Shown here: piece by piece, positions 13,501-27,000 of the stretch
How the letters are laid out: each line of letters opens with the position of its first letter
Position numbering within the stretch: the stretch's first letter is position 1
Source of the DNA: Schistosoma haematobium
Taxonomy: Eukaryota; Platyhelminthes; Trematoda; Strigeidida; Schistosomatidae
Direction of reading: 5' to 3'
DNA: 64,000 nucleotides
Assembly: GCF_000699445.3 (NCBI RefSeq)
Contig: NC_067195.1
Coordinates: forward strand, 51,688,465-51,752,464
Translations under genes and position numbers: made by a program
The notes under the pieces: generated by a model
What the model was told of the DNA's origin: nothing
Seen by the model: only the letters and a program-made list of their open reading frames with translations
The model's database searches: none

Positions 13501-13735
13501 ACGCCTTAAACAGAAACACCTTTACACGAGAAATATACCAACCCAGTCGAATCAGAATTCATGAACGAAGATGTTCAAAGATATATTTGATAGGCAATCA
13601 ATATATCGGGAACTGATTATCCAGGGTTGACTAGTGGTTGTAAGAAAAGTTTAGCACAGCGTATCTGATGCAAATGAGTGACTGGGAGTCTTCTCAACTA
13701 GGTTAGTCCAGTAAAATATATAGTGGTCAGCAACA
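7531..13735. other. About 6 kb without a recognised gene or element
   Basis: No exon with a plausible protein and flanking splice sites, and no retroelement protein motif, could be seen on either strand. The short open frames here (for example 10791-10979 and 11756-11953) show no similarity I know. A perfect 11-bp inverted repeat with an 18-nt loop lies at 9861-9900. The text is less AT-extreme than the introns to the right and may include very old transposon remains. Confidence 0.35.
9861..9900. repeat. Perfect 11-bp inverted repeat (hairpin)
   Basis: CGAAGTGTAAC at 9861-9871 is exactly complementary to GTTACACTTCG at 9890-9900, with an 18-nt loop. It lies in a gene-free stretch. Function is unknown; it could be a transposon remnant or chance. 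Confidence 0.5.
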
Positions 13736-13739
13736 AATA

Positions 13740-14640
13740 TCGAAGGATTTCAGATCTTTTTTGGGATTTATTTACCGCTACAGATTATTCCCTCTTGGTG
13801 ACGTAGTAGTAAACCTAAGACATAGCCAGCTGGACATTTAAACTCAACGAGTTTGTTGTTGGTAAACACTCTTTTGGCGGCTTGCTATGTTCAGCAGCGT
13901 CTAGTCGTCCTCCCTTACTATTACGGACCATGTGATACAATGTAGTAATGAAAAACAAGTAAAATAAATATTTTGGTTCTTCGTCATCTTTATCGGTTTT
14001 TCATCTTTTGGAGAAGATTAAGGATCCACGAATTCTCCTGTGAGTCGGAGTGTCGTTCCATAAGCGAGTGGAGCCGCAATGTATCCAATGTCAGCTCTCA
14101 CAGCATTGCGAATATCTAGTAAGACGAGTGGAAGAGCGTCGGTCCATTGTGAAATGTTTGCAGCTGATAGTGAAGCTTTTAGTTGTCGGCGAAAGCGCTC
14201 TACCAACCCGACTGCTTGCGGTCGTTAGGAATCGTGTAATTTCTAATACTGTAGTGAGAAAACGGAAAAGTCCGGAATCAAACTTGCGTCCATGGTATTT
14301 TAGTGTTAGTTAAAGGGCAGCCAAACCTTTTTACCCACCGTTCGACGAAGGCGCTAACCACTGTTTCAGCAGTAATATTGTTCACGTGTACTAATTCTGG
14401 CCATCGTGTGAAACGGTCTACATAAGTTAAGAGATAAGGATATCCACTAGAACCTAGTAAAAATCCAACTTAATCCAGATGGACATGATCGAAACGAGCG
14501 TCGGAATTTTCGAATTAGCCCAATAGACAATTGTTGTGTATAATTACTTTAGATTTCTAGCAGCTTACACAGAAGTGTGCCCATTTCCTCACGTCCTGAC
14601 GCATACCAGGCCTGAAAAATCGTTCTGCTATGCGCTTAAT
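13740..14640 (-). pseudogene. Decayed Ty3/gypsy LTR-retrotransposon: integrase C-terminal part
   Basis: Minus-strand reading gives, in broken frames, RPGMRQDVRKWA (end of the zinc-binding region), YLLTYVDRFTRWPE (integrase core), then MVERFRRQLKASLSAA and LPLVLLDIRNAV...YGTTLRLTGEF, the characteristic end of Ty3/gypsy integrase cores. Several stops and shifts separate these blocks, and protease, RT and RNase H are missing. 13740-13980, downstream of the coding part, may hold the 3' LTR, but no second LTR is present to prove it. The fragment is cut at about 14640, where a LINE in the opposite orientation begins. Confidence 0.8.
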
Positions 14641-14642
14641 GA

Positions 14643-15935
14643 GTGCACGTAGACGTAGCCTTCATTGATTTCAGCAAAGCTTTTGACAAGGTCCCGCACA
14701 ACCGGCTGTTATATAAGTTAAGAAATGTCGGGATTGGAGGCGATCTATTTATGTGGATAAAAGACTTCTTAGTTGAGCGTCAACAAAGAGTTCGGGTGGA
14801 CTCAAAGTTATCTTGCTGGGAAACTGTGCTTAGTGGAGTGCCCCAGAGTACAGTTTTGCGGCCAGTGCTATTCCTCTTGTATGTAAGTGACCTTCTTCGT
14901 CTCCTATCATCATCGATCTTGCTATATGCTGACGATGTCAAGATGTGGAGAACGATACGATGTAAGGGTGATAGCTTAGAACGTCAAAATGACCTGAAGA
15001 AATTATCTGAATGGTCTCAAACATGACAGTTGCCGATAAATACTTCCAAGTGTGTTGTGATGCATATCGGTCATCAAGGTACAGATACATACACGATGAA
15101 CAGCACTGAGCTACCTGTTGTCCATACACATAATGACTTAGGAGTCTTCGTTAGCCGAGACTTAGAGACTACTGCACACTGCCGTACAACAGCCGCCAAA
15201 GGACTTAGGACCTTATGGTCAATACGTAGGGCTTTTAGTCATGTCGACGTTAAGACGTTTTTGATTTTGTATACAGTGTTCGTACGTCCTAAACTTGAGT
15301 ACTGCATACAAGCGGCTAGCCCCTGCTTAAAAAAAGACAATGAGCTTCTGGAAAAGGTTCAGAGAACGGCGACTAAACTGATTCCCGGAATAGCGAAGCT
15401 TCCGTATGAAGTTCGACTGGCCAAGCTGAACCTTTTCCTGTTGTCATATCGCAGAACTAGAGGCGACTTGATTACAGTCTACAAATTGCTTGGTGATAAA
15501 TTTGCACATAATATGCCCCCATTTTTCTTGTCTTCCGAAACAGAGAATTTACGAGGACACTCCAAAAAAGTTCATAAGCCGAGAACAAATTACTTGTCAG
15601 CTGACTATCGACTTCCCCATCGAATCGTCAACGAGAAGAACTCTTCACCTCAACACGTAGTTGAGGCTCCATCCGTCGACTTTTTCAAAAGAAAGTTGGA
15701 TCAACTGAGAGACCACCGTTGCAAGGACTAACATAGGACATCAAGCCTCCTGTCCTTTCCAAACTGAAACGCTGCTGCATGGGCCAGTTCATGGAATATG
15801 ATTAATTGATGCGCGTTGGTTGTCCTTGACCTTGACGAGGACCAGTGATTTCATCGATATTCAATGATCCGACCGAAGGATGACTTGGCTAGGGCTCGGT
15901 GGAACTTCAACGGCCCTACAATGGAGTCTATCCAT
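14643..15935 (+). mobile_element. 5'-truncated CR1/jockey-type LINE with near-intact RT C-half
   Basis: The reading frame 14643-15731 is open except for one in-frame TGA at 15024-15026. RT motifs in order: AFIDFSKAFDKVPH (first catalytic Asp), LSGVPQSTVLRPVLFLLYVSDL and LLYADDVKMW (catalytic Asp pair), followed by the long C-terminal part KLEYCIQAASPCLKKDNELLEKVQRTATK typical of CR1-like elements. Endonuclease and RT fingers are absent, so this is an ordinary 5' truncation. After the stop at 15731 about 200 bp of 3' UTR follow. PQG of the canonical motif has become PQS. One stop and few other lesions mean a relatively young copy. Confidence 0.85.
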
Positions 15936-15939
15936 CTGT

Positions 15940-17280
15940 ATTTAAAATATCTCTTGTCACCCCCTGATTCAAAACGGGATCACGTAGTGATATTACTAAC
16001 TATAGGCCTATTAACTTGACATCTGCGCCATTAAAAACCATGGAAAACATCATCCACAAATAGCTATTATCATTTTTATTTTCGGAAAGCCTGATTATCC
16101 CATCTCAACGTGGGTTTAGGACCAAACGTTTATGCATCACATCACACCTAAAAGGTTTTGATCAATTTGCTCAGATACGACGAGGTGGTCGGTCAATCAC
16201 AATCCTGCACTACGATTTTAGTAAAGCCTTCGACAGTGTCCAGCACAAACTTCTAAACCTTTCTTCATTTGGCATACGGAATCCCTTCTTATCTTGGCTC
16301 AAATCATTTTTTAGCAGAATGTAGCTAAATCATTCGCTTTGGATCTTGATACTATTGGCTTATTATTGTAACCAGTGGTGTCATATAAGGAAGTTTGATT
16401 GACTCATTACTCTTTCTCCTTATGATCGATGAAATGTGCTTACTTTTTGAACACGGTAAACCTTTCTTTCTTGCCAATGACCTAAAAGTGGTAATTCATT
16501 CTCGTCCCTTACCAAAGAAAGCTATATTCCAGCGGTAATCCATCAAGTTACACGAATGGATCGTGTCGTGGAATCTGCCACTGAATGTTGACAGAAGTGG
16601 ATTTATTTACACTGGCCACAGCCTTAACCCAAATATGGTTATACAAAATCACAAACTGAGAACTCTCAACACTTTTATGACCTGAGTTTGAGGTATAAAA
16701 ACAGTTTGAACATTTCCGAGTAAACTGAATCTCAAGTATCCAAATCAGGAAAGCTCATTGCATTCTTAATGATGATTTTCAATAACATCGAATAGATATT
16801 ATTACCATGTACAAAATGCCTCTTTATTGAATACGGCATTCTAGTTTACAATAATTGCAGGAATGATGACTTGATGGAAATGGAAGGTGTTCAAAAGAGA
16901 TTCACTAAAGCTATTTTGGGGTATTCCAACCACAAAGAATACCACCAAAAGTGTCAACAAGACAAGTTAGAACTTCTCTGGATCAGGCGTATCAAATTAA
17001 ATCCTATCTTAATCTGCCGGCTTATAAACGGTATTTTTTAGTTTTCGGCATCTACTCGTTAGCATTCTATGGTATCATTTCAGAACCTACGCAATAAGGA
17101 AGATTGCCCTAGAACGTACACAGATGTACGTCAGAATCTTTTCGTTATTCGCTACTCAACTATGCGAAACACTCTCACGGAACCTCCGTTGCAGTAAAGC
17201 GATAACACCGTTTAGAAGTCTCCTTGATAATTTTCTTTCCGAGAGTCGATTGCTTCACCTATTGTATATCAATGTAAGCA
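15940..17280 (+). mobile_element. Second, older CR1-like LINE fragment
   Basis: Plus-strand frames give ITNYRPINLTSAPLKTMENI, SQRGFRTKRLCITSHL, DFSKAFDSVQHKL and FFLANDLKVVIHS, which are RT motifs 1 to C of CR1/jockey-type reverse transcriptases, interrupted by many stops and shifts. The canonical FADD box reads LANDLK, so the catalytic pair is lost. It sits directly downstream of the first LINE in the same orientation but is a diverged copy, not its continuation, because the RT motifs start again. Confidence 0.75.
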
Positions 17281-19250
17281 CCATCAGCCGGTAGGTATGA
17301 ATATAAACAGTCAGTAAATTGCAAATCGGGACACTGAATATAGAGCATATTTCTCACGAATACACTCATGTTTAACGAACTGCTCTTAGCTATTTGTCCA
17401 AAATTTTGACGTAAAAGAATTTCAGATAACCATTCATATGTGTTAGTAGTATCGCTAAATTCTATCGCAGTTACGTATTAATGGAGTTGAGAAAATATCC
17501 ACGTAATTAAATAAACCGTATGAAACTTAAAAAACTCACTATAACACTAGTTGGAATTTCGTCCCATGGTTATGTTTTTGCTTTCAGTAAGCCTACTAAT
17601 CCGGATGCCATTGGGAATCAACTCATATAGACAGCTTACATACATAAATGTTAACAGACTTTATAATTTAAACCAAAAATAATACCAACACCAACATTTC
17701 TACAATACTGATTGTTTTTATATTTCTAAACACAAAATACTTGTACTACACATAAGTTAAGCTATTAACAAACGGCTATTACTAATCGTTTTACTGCGAC
17801 ATATAAAAGTATCTTAATGGTTTGTACAGACAAGGTCCGTCATCTATCTAGTTGATTTTGAAGTAAAGTAGAACATTTGAAACTTTTCTCACCTACTTTG
17901 ATCTCTTTTACTCATCTTAATACCTGAAGTCTGCTTATGTTCATATTTATAATTATTCTTATTATCATTAAGATTAGTCTCTTGACACATTAGATAGTCT
18001 TGTCATCCCTTTTTTTCCTCCTAGACATATTTTATTCCTAAGCATCTAAAGTTTATGACTGAGAACAGAATATCTTAAGTTACGCTTAAATAAATTAACT
18101 TCTCAGATTCATTTTATCATCACTGCGTATATGACTCATACATATTGATATTTGATTATCCTTTGCAACTATTTGATACTTTCATAGCACTGCACAGACA
18201 CTTATTCTACCGTCAAATCTTGCTTCAATAATAATCTTATTTATTTATAATCACTTCCCCTTTTTGTTATTCATTCGGCGATAAATACATAATCGTCTAT
18301 ACTTGTTTTGTGTTCATGAACACATTCACTAAACTATTAACGTATTTCGCGTTTCCTTCATTTCTGTTCCCTTATTTTCTCCATTTCTTTAATATTCTTC
18401 TTAAGTGCACAGAACCCGTCTTTTTTATTATGGTGAATATTATGCTAACATCAACGAAAATAGTGTATTATTGCATTTCTGAAGAAACCATTTCCGAAAC
18501 ATTTTTCGTGTCGGATGTTTTGGGGATAAAGAAACTTCAGGGTTTCCTGCAATTTCGGGATTTTCCATACTTATTATGGTACCAGCAATAATCAGGGTTA
18601 GCTGTCTTTCAAGATCTAGAGATAGGTCGTTTTCATGAAGTACTCCATTAGGAGTACTTCCTACTTTCGTGAAAAGAATTGTTACTGACCTGAAAAGCTT
18701 CAAGAAAACACAAAATTAAGTTTTGATACTGAAAAATGTGGACCAGACTTGTCAACAGATTTTAATCCGACCATTAGTAATCGCAATAAATCTAAAGACT
18801 AAGTGGAATTTAACTGTGTATGATAATTAGAAGCATTCGGGTTGACGTGCAAACCAAAAATTACTTGGATAGCTCAATCCACGGCTTGTAGAACCGCATG
18901 ACGACAAGCGAACACATATTTGGAGTTCGTAATAAGTGCGCAATTAAGTGCGAAGGAATCTTTAGCTAGTATAAACACTAAAGGCGCCGCGGTTTAGATG
19001 GGAATCCGAATTTCTGTAATCGACTGCACGTTTTCTCTTTAGGTTTATCATGTATCCTGTTAATACTACAAACTGTTTATTACTGAGACCCCAACCGGTG
19101 AGTCATCTAGATCTCGTTAGAGAACCTCGTCTAGACTACGGATGTATACTCAGTGCTATGCAAAAGGGAAGGATGTTGATCTGATAAGTAGATTTCCTGA
19201 CTAGTTTTCCAAGCGGGATGAATTTTCCACTACTCCCGATGATAGTTTCT
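17281..19250. other. Gene-free stretch with one perfect hairpin
   Basis: AT-rich sequence with no exon or retroelement motif that I recognise. It holds a perfect 10-bp inverted repeat at 18637-18660 (see separate entry). The open frames at 18310-18591 and 18440-18703 overlap on opposite strands and look like chance. Confidence 0.35.
18637..18660. repeat. Perfect 10-bp hairpin, 4-nt loop
   Basis: GAAGTACTCC (18637-18646), loop ATTA, GGAGTACTTC (18651-18660). A short tight perfect stem in non-coding sequence. Role unknown. Confidence 0.5.
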
Positions 19251-19259
19251 GTTTAAACG

Positions 19260-20400
19260 ATCGTGCTGTTATACGTCCTTTGTAACGTGAATCTGTCCTT
19301 GGAAATATTCACAGTGGACATTCAGGTGTTAAGATGAAATCCTTGAAGAGGCTCACATGTTGGTGGTCGGAAATAAATGTAGATACATGTCGTATAGCAA
19401 ACAATTGCGGAAGATGTCATACGCCAAAAAATCACCTTTTGAATTTGACTCCATGGGCAGTATCCTCTGAGGCCTGGTAGAGAATTCACACGGCATACTG
19501 GGGTTCATTTTTTGGCAAATACTACGCACTTGTAGTCATTGATTCTTTTCCCAAGTGGCCTGGAGATTTTTCTCGTCTTCACCAAATTCTGACTGAACAA
19601 TCCAAGCATTAAAGTTTTTAGTTGGATGTCCATATGGTACTAGTGACTGATAATGGCTTTCATTTTACTGCAGATGCGTCACTGTCTAGTTGAATGGTAT
19701 AGGATTTAAGTATCTGATCACTGCTCCCAGACACCCTTGTTCTAATAGTTAGGGAAGAAGTTTCTTCAGGACATTACTTTGCTAATTATTCCGTTGCTGC
19801 TTCCAGATTTAATGACCTGGAGGGGGTAGACGTATTTCTAGTGCAATACAGAAATGCTTAGCATTCTGTGACGAAATATACTCCGTTAAAATGATCAAAC
19901 GGAAGGACTCTCTATTCAAATGTGAGGTGTTTAGAGTTCACTAAAGTTACTTGGAGTTGTGATCTGCTCAAATACAGCACTATTTACCAGACACAACATT
20001 AGATCAGAAGGAATTAGATACAGAGATTTGTGCACCTCCTATCAGTTGTTAAAGAAGTTCTTGACTTGACACGAGGTCCTTTTACGTAGAAAACGTGTAC
20101 GACCACAAGGCATGAAGTGGTGAACCGTTGAAGAATCCAAGACCTTTTTCAAGGAGGAACATTATGTGGCAGGTTACCACACCAATTTTTGCGTTATCTT
20201 CAATGTTTAGTAGGCGACAACACTATGGTTAAGCCAGCCCTAAGCAATGACTGGAGCAGAAACTTCCACCAACGACACAGTGAAGAACCATCAAACGACC
20301 TGGTCGTAACCAAACTCGCTGGAGGCATCAAAAGTATCTTTAAGACTGTGACCCAAAAGCACTGGAAATTTTACGTCGAATCAGCTTAATACAGTCCACT
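19260..20400 (+). pseudogene. Decayed LTR-retrotransposon integrase (Ty3/gypsy type)
   Basis: Frames show the integrase HHCC zinc finger (IHSGHSG ... NNCGRCHTP), a core beginning IHTAYWGSFFGKYYALVVID and continuing LVTDNGFHFTADAS, and a downstream tail at 20189-20389. Stops interrupt it, for example a TAG just before the core. Where the family has the first catalytic Asp (HxD), this copy has Ala (HTA), while the second Asp of DNG is kept. No LTRs are identifiable, and upstream pol domains are missing or beyond recognition. The family is called Ty3/gypsy from the core wording; BEL-type cannot be fully excluded. Confidence 0.72.
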
Positions 20401-20639
20401 ATGCACCCGACCTAAATAAAATTTTAAGAATGTGGAAAACGAACAGGTCTTCATAGGCTATTACAACTGTTGAGGGGTCCACAAAGTCGCTTGTTTTACG
20501 TTAGAGAGAGGAATTAAAGTATGAATTTTCTAGTGAACATAGGTGCGGTGCTTAGTATCATAACCAGAATAAAATCGGTCTGCGACGACAGGCCGCCCCA
20601 GTTACGCTTCACTGTTTATACTAATCCAATTTTTACGTT

Positions 20640-21300
20640 CACGAAACTTAATTGTGATGATTCTTATATTTTTCGATCTCCATAGTGTATATCCTGTCCA
20701 CCTTCAGCATCCTAATTTTCCCCTCGGCTGGAGGCTGGTTTGTTCTCTCCCACAGTAGGCTGTTGCTGATGATATTCGATCGACTGAAATTGAGTATCTT
20801 GCGTAGACAGTTGCTTATAAATAGCTGATGATGGTTGTAGTAGTTTTCCAAGTTTCAGCTCCGTATAGTGGAAATGTGTTGACGTCTGCATTAAAGATTC
20901 TGACAGTTATTTTGAATTCCGTGTTGTCTTCAATTGTAGAAATGCTGCCCTTGCCTTGCCAATCCTTGCCTTTACGTCTGCATCAGATCCACCTCGTTTA
21001 TCGATGATGCTGACCAGGCACGTGAGTTTCCGCCTGTTCCAGAGCTTCTCTATCAAGTGTGGTTGGGTTGGTTCTCTGTGTGTTGTATTTGAGGATCTTG
21101 TTTTTTCTCTTGTAGATGTTGAGGCATACTGATGCAAAGGCTGCCGCTAAACTAGATGTCTTCGTCTGCATTTGCTTGTGTGTATGAGATAGAAGGGCTA
21201 GGTCATCTGAGAAGTCCAAATCATCTAGCCGCATCCAAGCTGTTCATTGTATTTCCTGCTTTTGCATTGTTTAGGATTCTGGTTTTCCACGCAGAGCTGA
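20640..21300 (-). pseudogene. Degenerate RTE-clade retrotransposon fragment (RT end and C-terminus)
   Basis: Minus-strand text in three frames: MRLDDLDFSDDLALLSHT (RT motif C, with FADD changed to FSDD), KRGGSDADVKARIGKARAAF, and SNCLRKILNFS...SNSLLWERTNQPPAE. These are the same ordered blocks as in the larger RTE copy at 52505-55490, so both belong to one RTE family. Frameshifts and internal deletions show it is dead. It lies about 350 bp beyond the 3' end of the SMG9 coding region. Confidence 0.8.
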
Positions 21301-21646
21301 TTTTTCCGGTCAAATGATTCAACACAGTTATCAACTCATTAGTAATCGAATCTAGAAATGATAGAATTCAAATCCAAAATTACACAATTTCAAGTTATGC
21401 TTATTAGGTCACCTCAATCGCGTATGACAAAAGTAAATGTTATTTTAAAAAACTTTAGATGAAGAAAGTACTCATTTTTACAAGTAACCTAAAAGATTCA
21501 GTCGTTGTGAACCACTGAAGCTTGAGGCCAACCAGGAAGATACTCAAAATAAGAAGACAGCAAGAAAAAGTGTAATTATATTTCATGTAAAGATAAATTA
21601 CTGTAATAAAATATAGTATTAAACAGTCTTTCAAAAGTAGCAACAT

Positions 21647-24030
21647 TTAAATCTGATTCATCCGAACGGAATGATAATCGAGGAACAAAGGGGAATGTAT
21701 TACAGCATCCCACATTTTATGAACATATGTTATCCTAAATAAAAAATACGTGTTTTATGGGGTAAAGGAAATCAAAACATACCATTTCTTCTCTGTAAAA
21801 TTAGGCATCATATGCTGTCGAGGAGTAGAGAAAACAGCTTCTTGTAAGATACGGGCTGATGTTAAGTATGTTGGACACCCTAATGGTGAATGTCCTAAGA
21901 ATGTGTGCAAATGGAGAAATTAAAAAAAAAATTAAAAGTCCAATTTGCACATGCTCAAATTGTACGATAGTTATAATAACTTATTTAGCCAAACTTAAAC
22001 AACATAAAACCTAGGTTGATTTCGTTAATGCTGGATATTTGAAACTAAACCAATACATCGATAATGGATAACATACCATCAATTCTATTTCTTTTAAAGA
22101 CTTCTAGCATTATCCGAAACAGATTGAAGTGCGTGTAGTCGAAATTCGGATTGCGAAAGACTTGTATGTACAAAAACCAAATAAACTTCGTTTATTATTA
22201 AAATTTTCCATAAACTGCTAAGAGTCGCCCAAAATCCACTGAGCATGTCCCCAGAAGCGGGAAAAGGACTAAAATTATTTCGCCCAATCAACTTTGCGGA
22301 AAAACTAAGGATATGTCAAAATTTGATTGCATAATTACCCGTTTCGCTAATAATTTTAATGTATTACCAGAAGTTCCTAATAGATCAACGCTACCCGTAA
22401 ACCTACAAATAAATTTGTTTTCTATACATAAATTAATCTAGAAGTAAAGTTTCTATTCTGACTTCTCCCCTTTTCTATACCCTAAGGGACTCAAGTCTAG
22501 GAGTATCTGAGGAACCTAGAAAGAGGATAGGATATTAGCACCAAGCGTTTGAGTAGTAGACAAATTATTTATGATATTTAATTTGAATAAGAACTTGAAA
22601 ATCTATAAGAAGGTGCAACAATTTCGCAGAATAGGGATACATATTTGTAACCCAGTTATCTCACTACTCACTTTTAGTGCATAATACAAAACCTCCTACT
22701 GATAATAATCAACATATGTTCACTAGTGACTGGCTTCAAGATGTATATCCTGGAGTTCTAGTGAGAAGCAGTGACCAGTGGAGTTTAACCGGGTCAGTTG
22801 TGAAATAGTAACTTACTAATGACAATGGTGGATATGTCGCTCAACTTCGTGGATTAGTTGAAGTTAGACATTGACACCGTTGAGTACCGGCTCAGTGGTC
22901 TATTGGTTAAATGCTTGAGCGCGAGACCAGCAGGTCCTGGGTCCGGATCCCGCAAGGCGGTGTCGTGGATGCATATCGCTGAGGAGTCCCACAATAGGAC
23001 GAAACGGCCATCCAGTGCTTCCAGGTTTTCCATGGTGGTCTAGTTTCAATTGACTCATGATCTCAACTATTGAAAATCATAATACTCAATATTAGAATAT
23101 GCTTAATAGACTTTTAGATACATTAGCGATACACCTCCTAGTTAATATGTTGATGTGACGGCAAAATAAACTTGTACTCCTATACGGAATACAACGACAC
23201 AATGACACGAGATTGAATAACAGACTGGGAAAACTAGATTAGGTGACACGTAGATAAGAAACTCTAGCCAACAATTAAGAACCAGATTATAGGCCAGTTT
23301 TGTTAGGACATATACAAGGAGTCTACACACAGTAGGACTAATAGTAAGAAATATATTTCAATATTTATAATGTCCCATACATTTAGCATATCTAGATGTC
23401 CATCGTCGTTCGCTAATCAATCACAGCTTGCTTGACATACCACCCGTATTATGATGATCGTGAAAATAAGAGTGCTTATCAAATGCGTTTCTAGTTAGTT
23501 GGAAAATTTCGAATACACTACACCGGAAACAGAAATCTGACATGCAATATCAACGAAATTTGTCATAGTAACTCAGAAGATTTCGATCTAAACTCTTAAA
23601 AAACAATCTAGATAAGCTGAATGCAAAAAAAAACACAGCGGAAGCACTTAGGATGGAGTCTAATCACGTGGGTTATTTATTAAACTAAGCAAAACATTTA
23701 ACACTCAGTTAACTGACATTTTGAACTAGAGAAAACTTATAAAAAATCTTCCTTAACAGTAATGAATGCTTTTTATTGATTTTCTTTAATCATATAATGC
23801 AAACCTTTATGGATAACCTAAAGCTTAAGAACTAATGCCATAAGGATGAGTATAAGAAAACATAGGATGCAAACTAAAGTTCCATTTGTATGACGGCTAC
23901 TGATACTATCTAGCTGCTCAAACTGAAGCATTCGAAATGACATTCAGCCGTCTAAAATTGATTGCTTAAAACCATACGTCAATGTTTGATTGGAATAAGG
24001 TAAAACCGGGTCTGGATTTGTAAACCCATA

Positions 24031-24086
<56 letters not shown>

Positions 24087-27000
24087 CACCGCACATGTTT
24101 CCATTTCGACAATGAATTTTTTTAGTACTACTAACCTTCATCGTCAACTTCTGGTATCAAGAATAATCTTGGTTGATCTAATCGCTTTTGAACATCGAAA
24201 AAGTTACATCTAGTAGTCTGTACATCATGATACATTTGAACAAGACTGGCATTCAACTTCTCACCATTAATACCAGGTATATGTAGTAAATCATTATCAG
24301 GGAGCTGACCTTCGACGGGTAATATTCCTGATCGTTTCTCTACAATCTTCTTGTGATGGTCTACACCAGCGGATAAGTTAGTGTGTTTTAAAACAGAATT
24401 GAGTTCATCTTCTACATTATGCAAAACATTGCAACACTGCGATACTATCTCTGATTCCGATAAGCCAAATTTTTTAACACAATTATTACTATTATTGTTA
24501 CTGTTATCCAAGGGAATGTACCTACAAAATTGTGAAATGCGGAAAAAATTTAAAAAAAAGCAAAAGCGACATTTGCGAAATACAATTAATACATTGTACA
24601 TATTTGCTTGCTCTTCAGCTGCACACAAGATAATTAGTTTAAAAGGTTTATTTATTTAAACACATAAACATTGGTACAAGGAGGAACTAAATAGATATGC
24701 GCCACAAAAACCATTCGATTTGTGTGAGGGCTGGGATACTGCCCAGGTGCCCAACCCAAAGCAGATGGTTTTCTTCGTGAGCTACATCCAACAACAGGCT
24801 GATACTCCATTTGTTTCCTTAGGATTCTGGAGCCCACATTCGCTTTTTGTCCCCTCGATTTCGTAAACAACAACCCTACTACGATAAAACAGTGAGCAGA
24901 ACTTCCCTGGCAGGGGTTGTATGCACGTGGCTATGTGAGAGCGATTCGATGAGAGCTTACTCTCTCAGTCCTGCTAACTAGAGGGAGAAGATTCGGTTCA
25001 GATAACAGAAAAATATACTCCACAAGCACCCAGAAGCAGGAACGGCAACAAGCACACAGCTCAAGTGTCTATATACAGCATAAAAATGTCTTTAGGGAAA
25101 CATCACAAAATAGCATATTAAAAAAGGAAAACGAATCAATGGCATTTATGGTCAGAATCTAAAAAAAACGGACGATATTAAAGTTCGATACGATTCTAGA
25201 ACATACCACTATTATTTTGAATTATCCTCTTTGTTTATTTGGTGAGGATAAGGTTGATTTTCAAACAAAAAGGATCTGATGATATCTTATAATAGTAACT
25301 CGATGAACAGCCATTAATTGACGACTAGGAAGAAAAAACTATGTAGTAAAAGTTACATAGTCTAGTACATAATCTATCAATTACATGACTGTAGTATGTT
25401 ATCAGTCATAAAATGTCAATAAAGATCTCTTCTATACGGTGGGAATTATTTTTATACTGTTAGTGTTAGACAAAACAAAGCGAATACTAAACAACTAGCA
25501 AAAATGTTTTTTATTCAGCATATAAGGGAAAAAGCCCAAATGATTAAGATTATATAAATTAATCTGAGATAAACTAACCCATCAGGTTTTTCACCAGAAA
25601 AAGGTTTTGATTTTTCTTGAATTGTATTTAATGAAGTTAAACAGTGGGTTGGATCTTGAAAATAATGTAAAATAATAATAAACATAAATCGTACTTGTTT
25701 TTTTCCAATTGAAATGAAGCGTTTTTAGTGAAAAACGATGAACATGTTACCACGCAGCAGTACAGGTGTCAGTATCTGTCATACATTATAAGTAAAAACT
25801 TAAATCTTTGGTAAAAATAATTATGCTTTAGTTGTGAAATGAATTAATGAACCTATGACTAATACTATTTGAAAATGAAGTTGTCAAAAATGGTGTTTCT
25901 AGACGAAGATGAAACTACAGACATTTTCCCTATTAAATAACATTCCCTGCTAGTTTTAAACGGACAAAGTTATATTACTACCAACGCCTCTCAACAAATC
26001 AGACTATATTTCAAGAACATGGACAAATTAGAAAGTACAGAAGTTTTTCGTACTATATTTGGTAGTGAACTTACTATGAATGTATCTTATTTACTGAGTA
26101 CCGACTCGTATATTCGACTTTAAAATAAACTCGATATTAGAACTTGTAATACAACTACTCGGTTGATCAATTCAAAATGGGCGGAGCGGGATTCCAACCT
26201 ACAGACTGGTGGTTTAAACATGAACACCAAACCACCATAATCCACCTATCTACTTTGGAATGAAAAACCATATTAAAAATTCTGTGTAACCTGGATTTAC
26301 TGTTAATTTGATTGATGTTGAACTAGTGTTACTAAGTTGTTTTGATATTAAAGACAATATTAGTAGGACAATAACTTCCAAGTTGACTATTTCTCTATGG
26401 TGAATAAATATTGAAAGTGTAAGTTGTCATTCTTAAAGTTAATATTCTTGAGATGGTTTGGATACATTTTTTTAAAAAACCATAGCTACCAACGCTGTTC
26501 CCTAATGGTCACTTTGTCTCATCATTACATTTTATTATAGCCTTGAAAAAATTGTGTGAATTAGTTCCATGTGTACTAATTAGAACATAGATTTCTGGGA
26601 AAGTTTAATATGTTGACCAATATCAATCGAACGCTATAAGAAGTTCGACTGTATTGAACATATATCCTAGTTTAAATACTGATGGTAAGTTTTGAAAAGA
26701 CGGTCACATCATAATGAAACATTTTTTAAGAACTAGCGTAAGATTCCTCTGAAAAATCGTATGTGGTGGACGCTACACTCAAGATTACATGTAATTAATG
26801 TTTAGCGGGACGTGGAGTCAAAGTTATCACAATCGTCAGACTGAGAGAAGAGTTCCAATACATCAAAAGCATGACGTAGGAATAACACCTAATGATCAGA
26901 CGAGAAAACGGTTTAGACCGCAGAACACACCACAAGATGCAAATGAATGATCGAGGCTATGTATACATAATATATAAACCCTTTGTAATTTCTATCTAAA

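Noticed and set aside
23944..24147. Open frame with an Ile-Tyr repeat
   Set aside because: It is only the (AT)n microsatellite in translation.
24131..24628. 165-codon minus-strand open frame taken as a gene by itself
   Set aside because: Only 24136-24521 is coding (SMG9 exon 7). The part above 24521 is intron, and the last codons below 24136 belong to the donor site.
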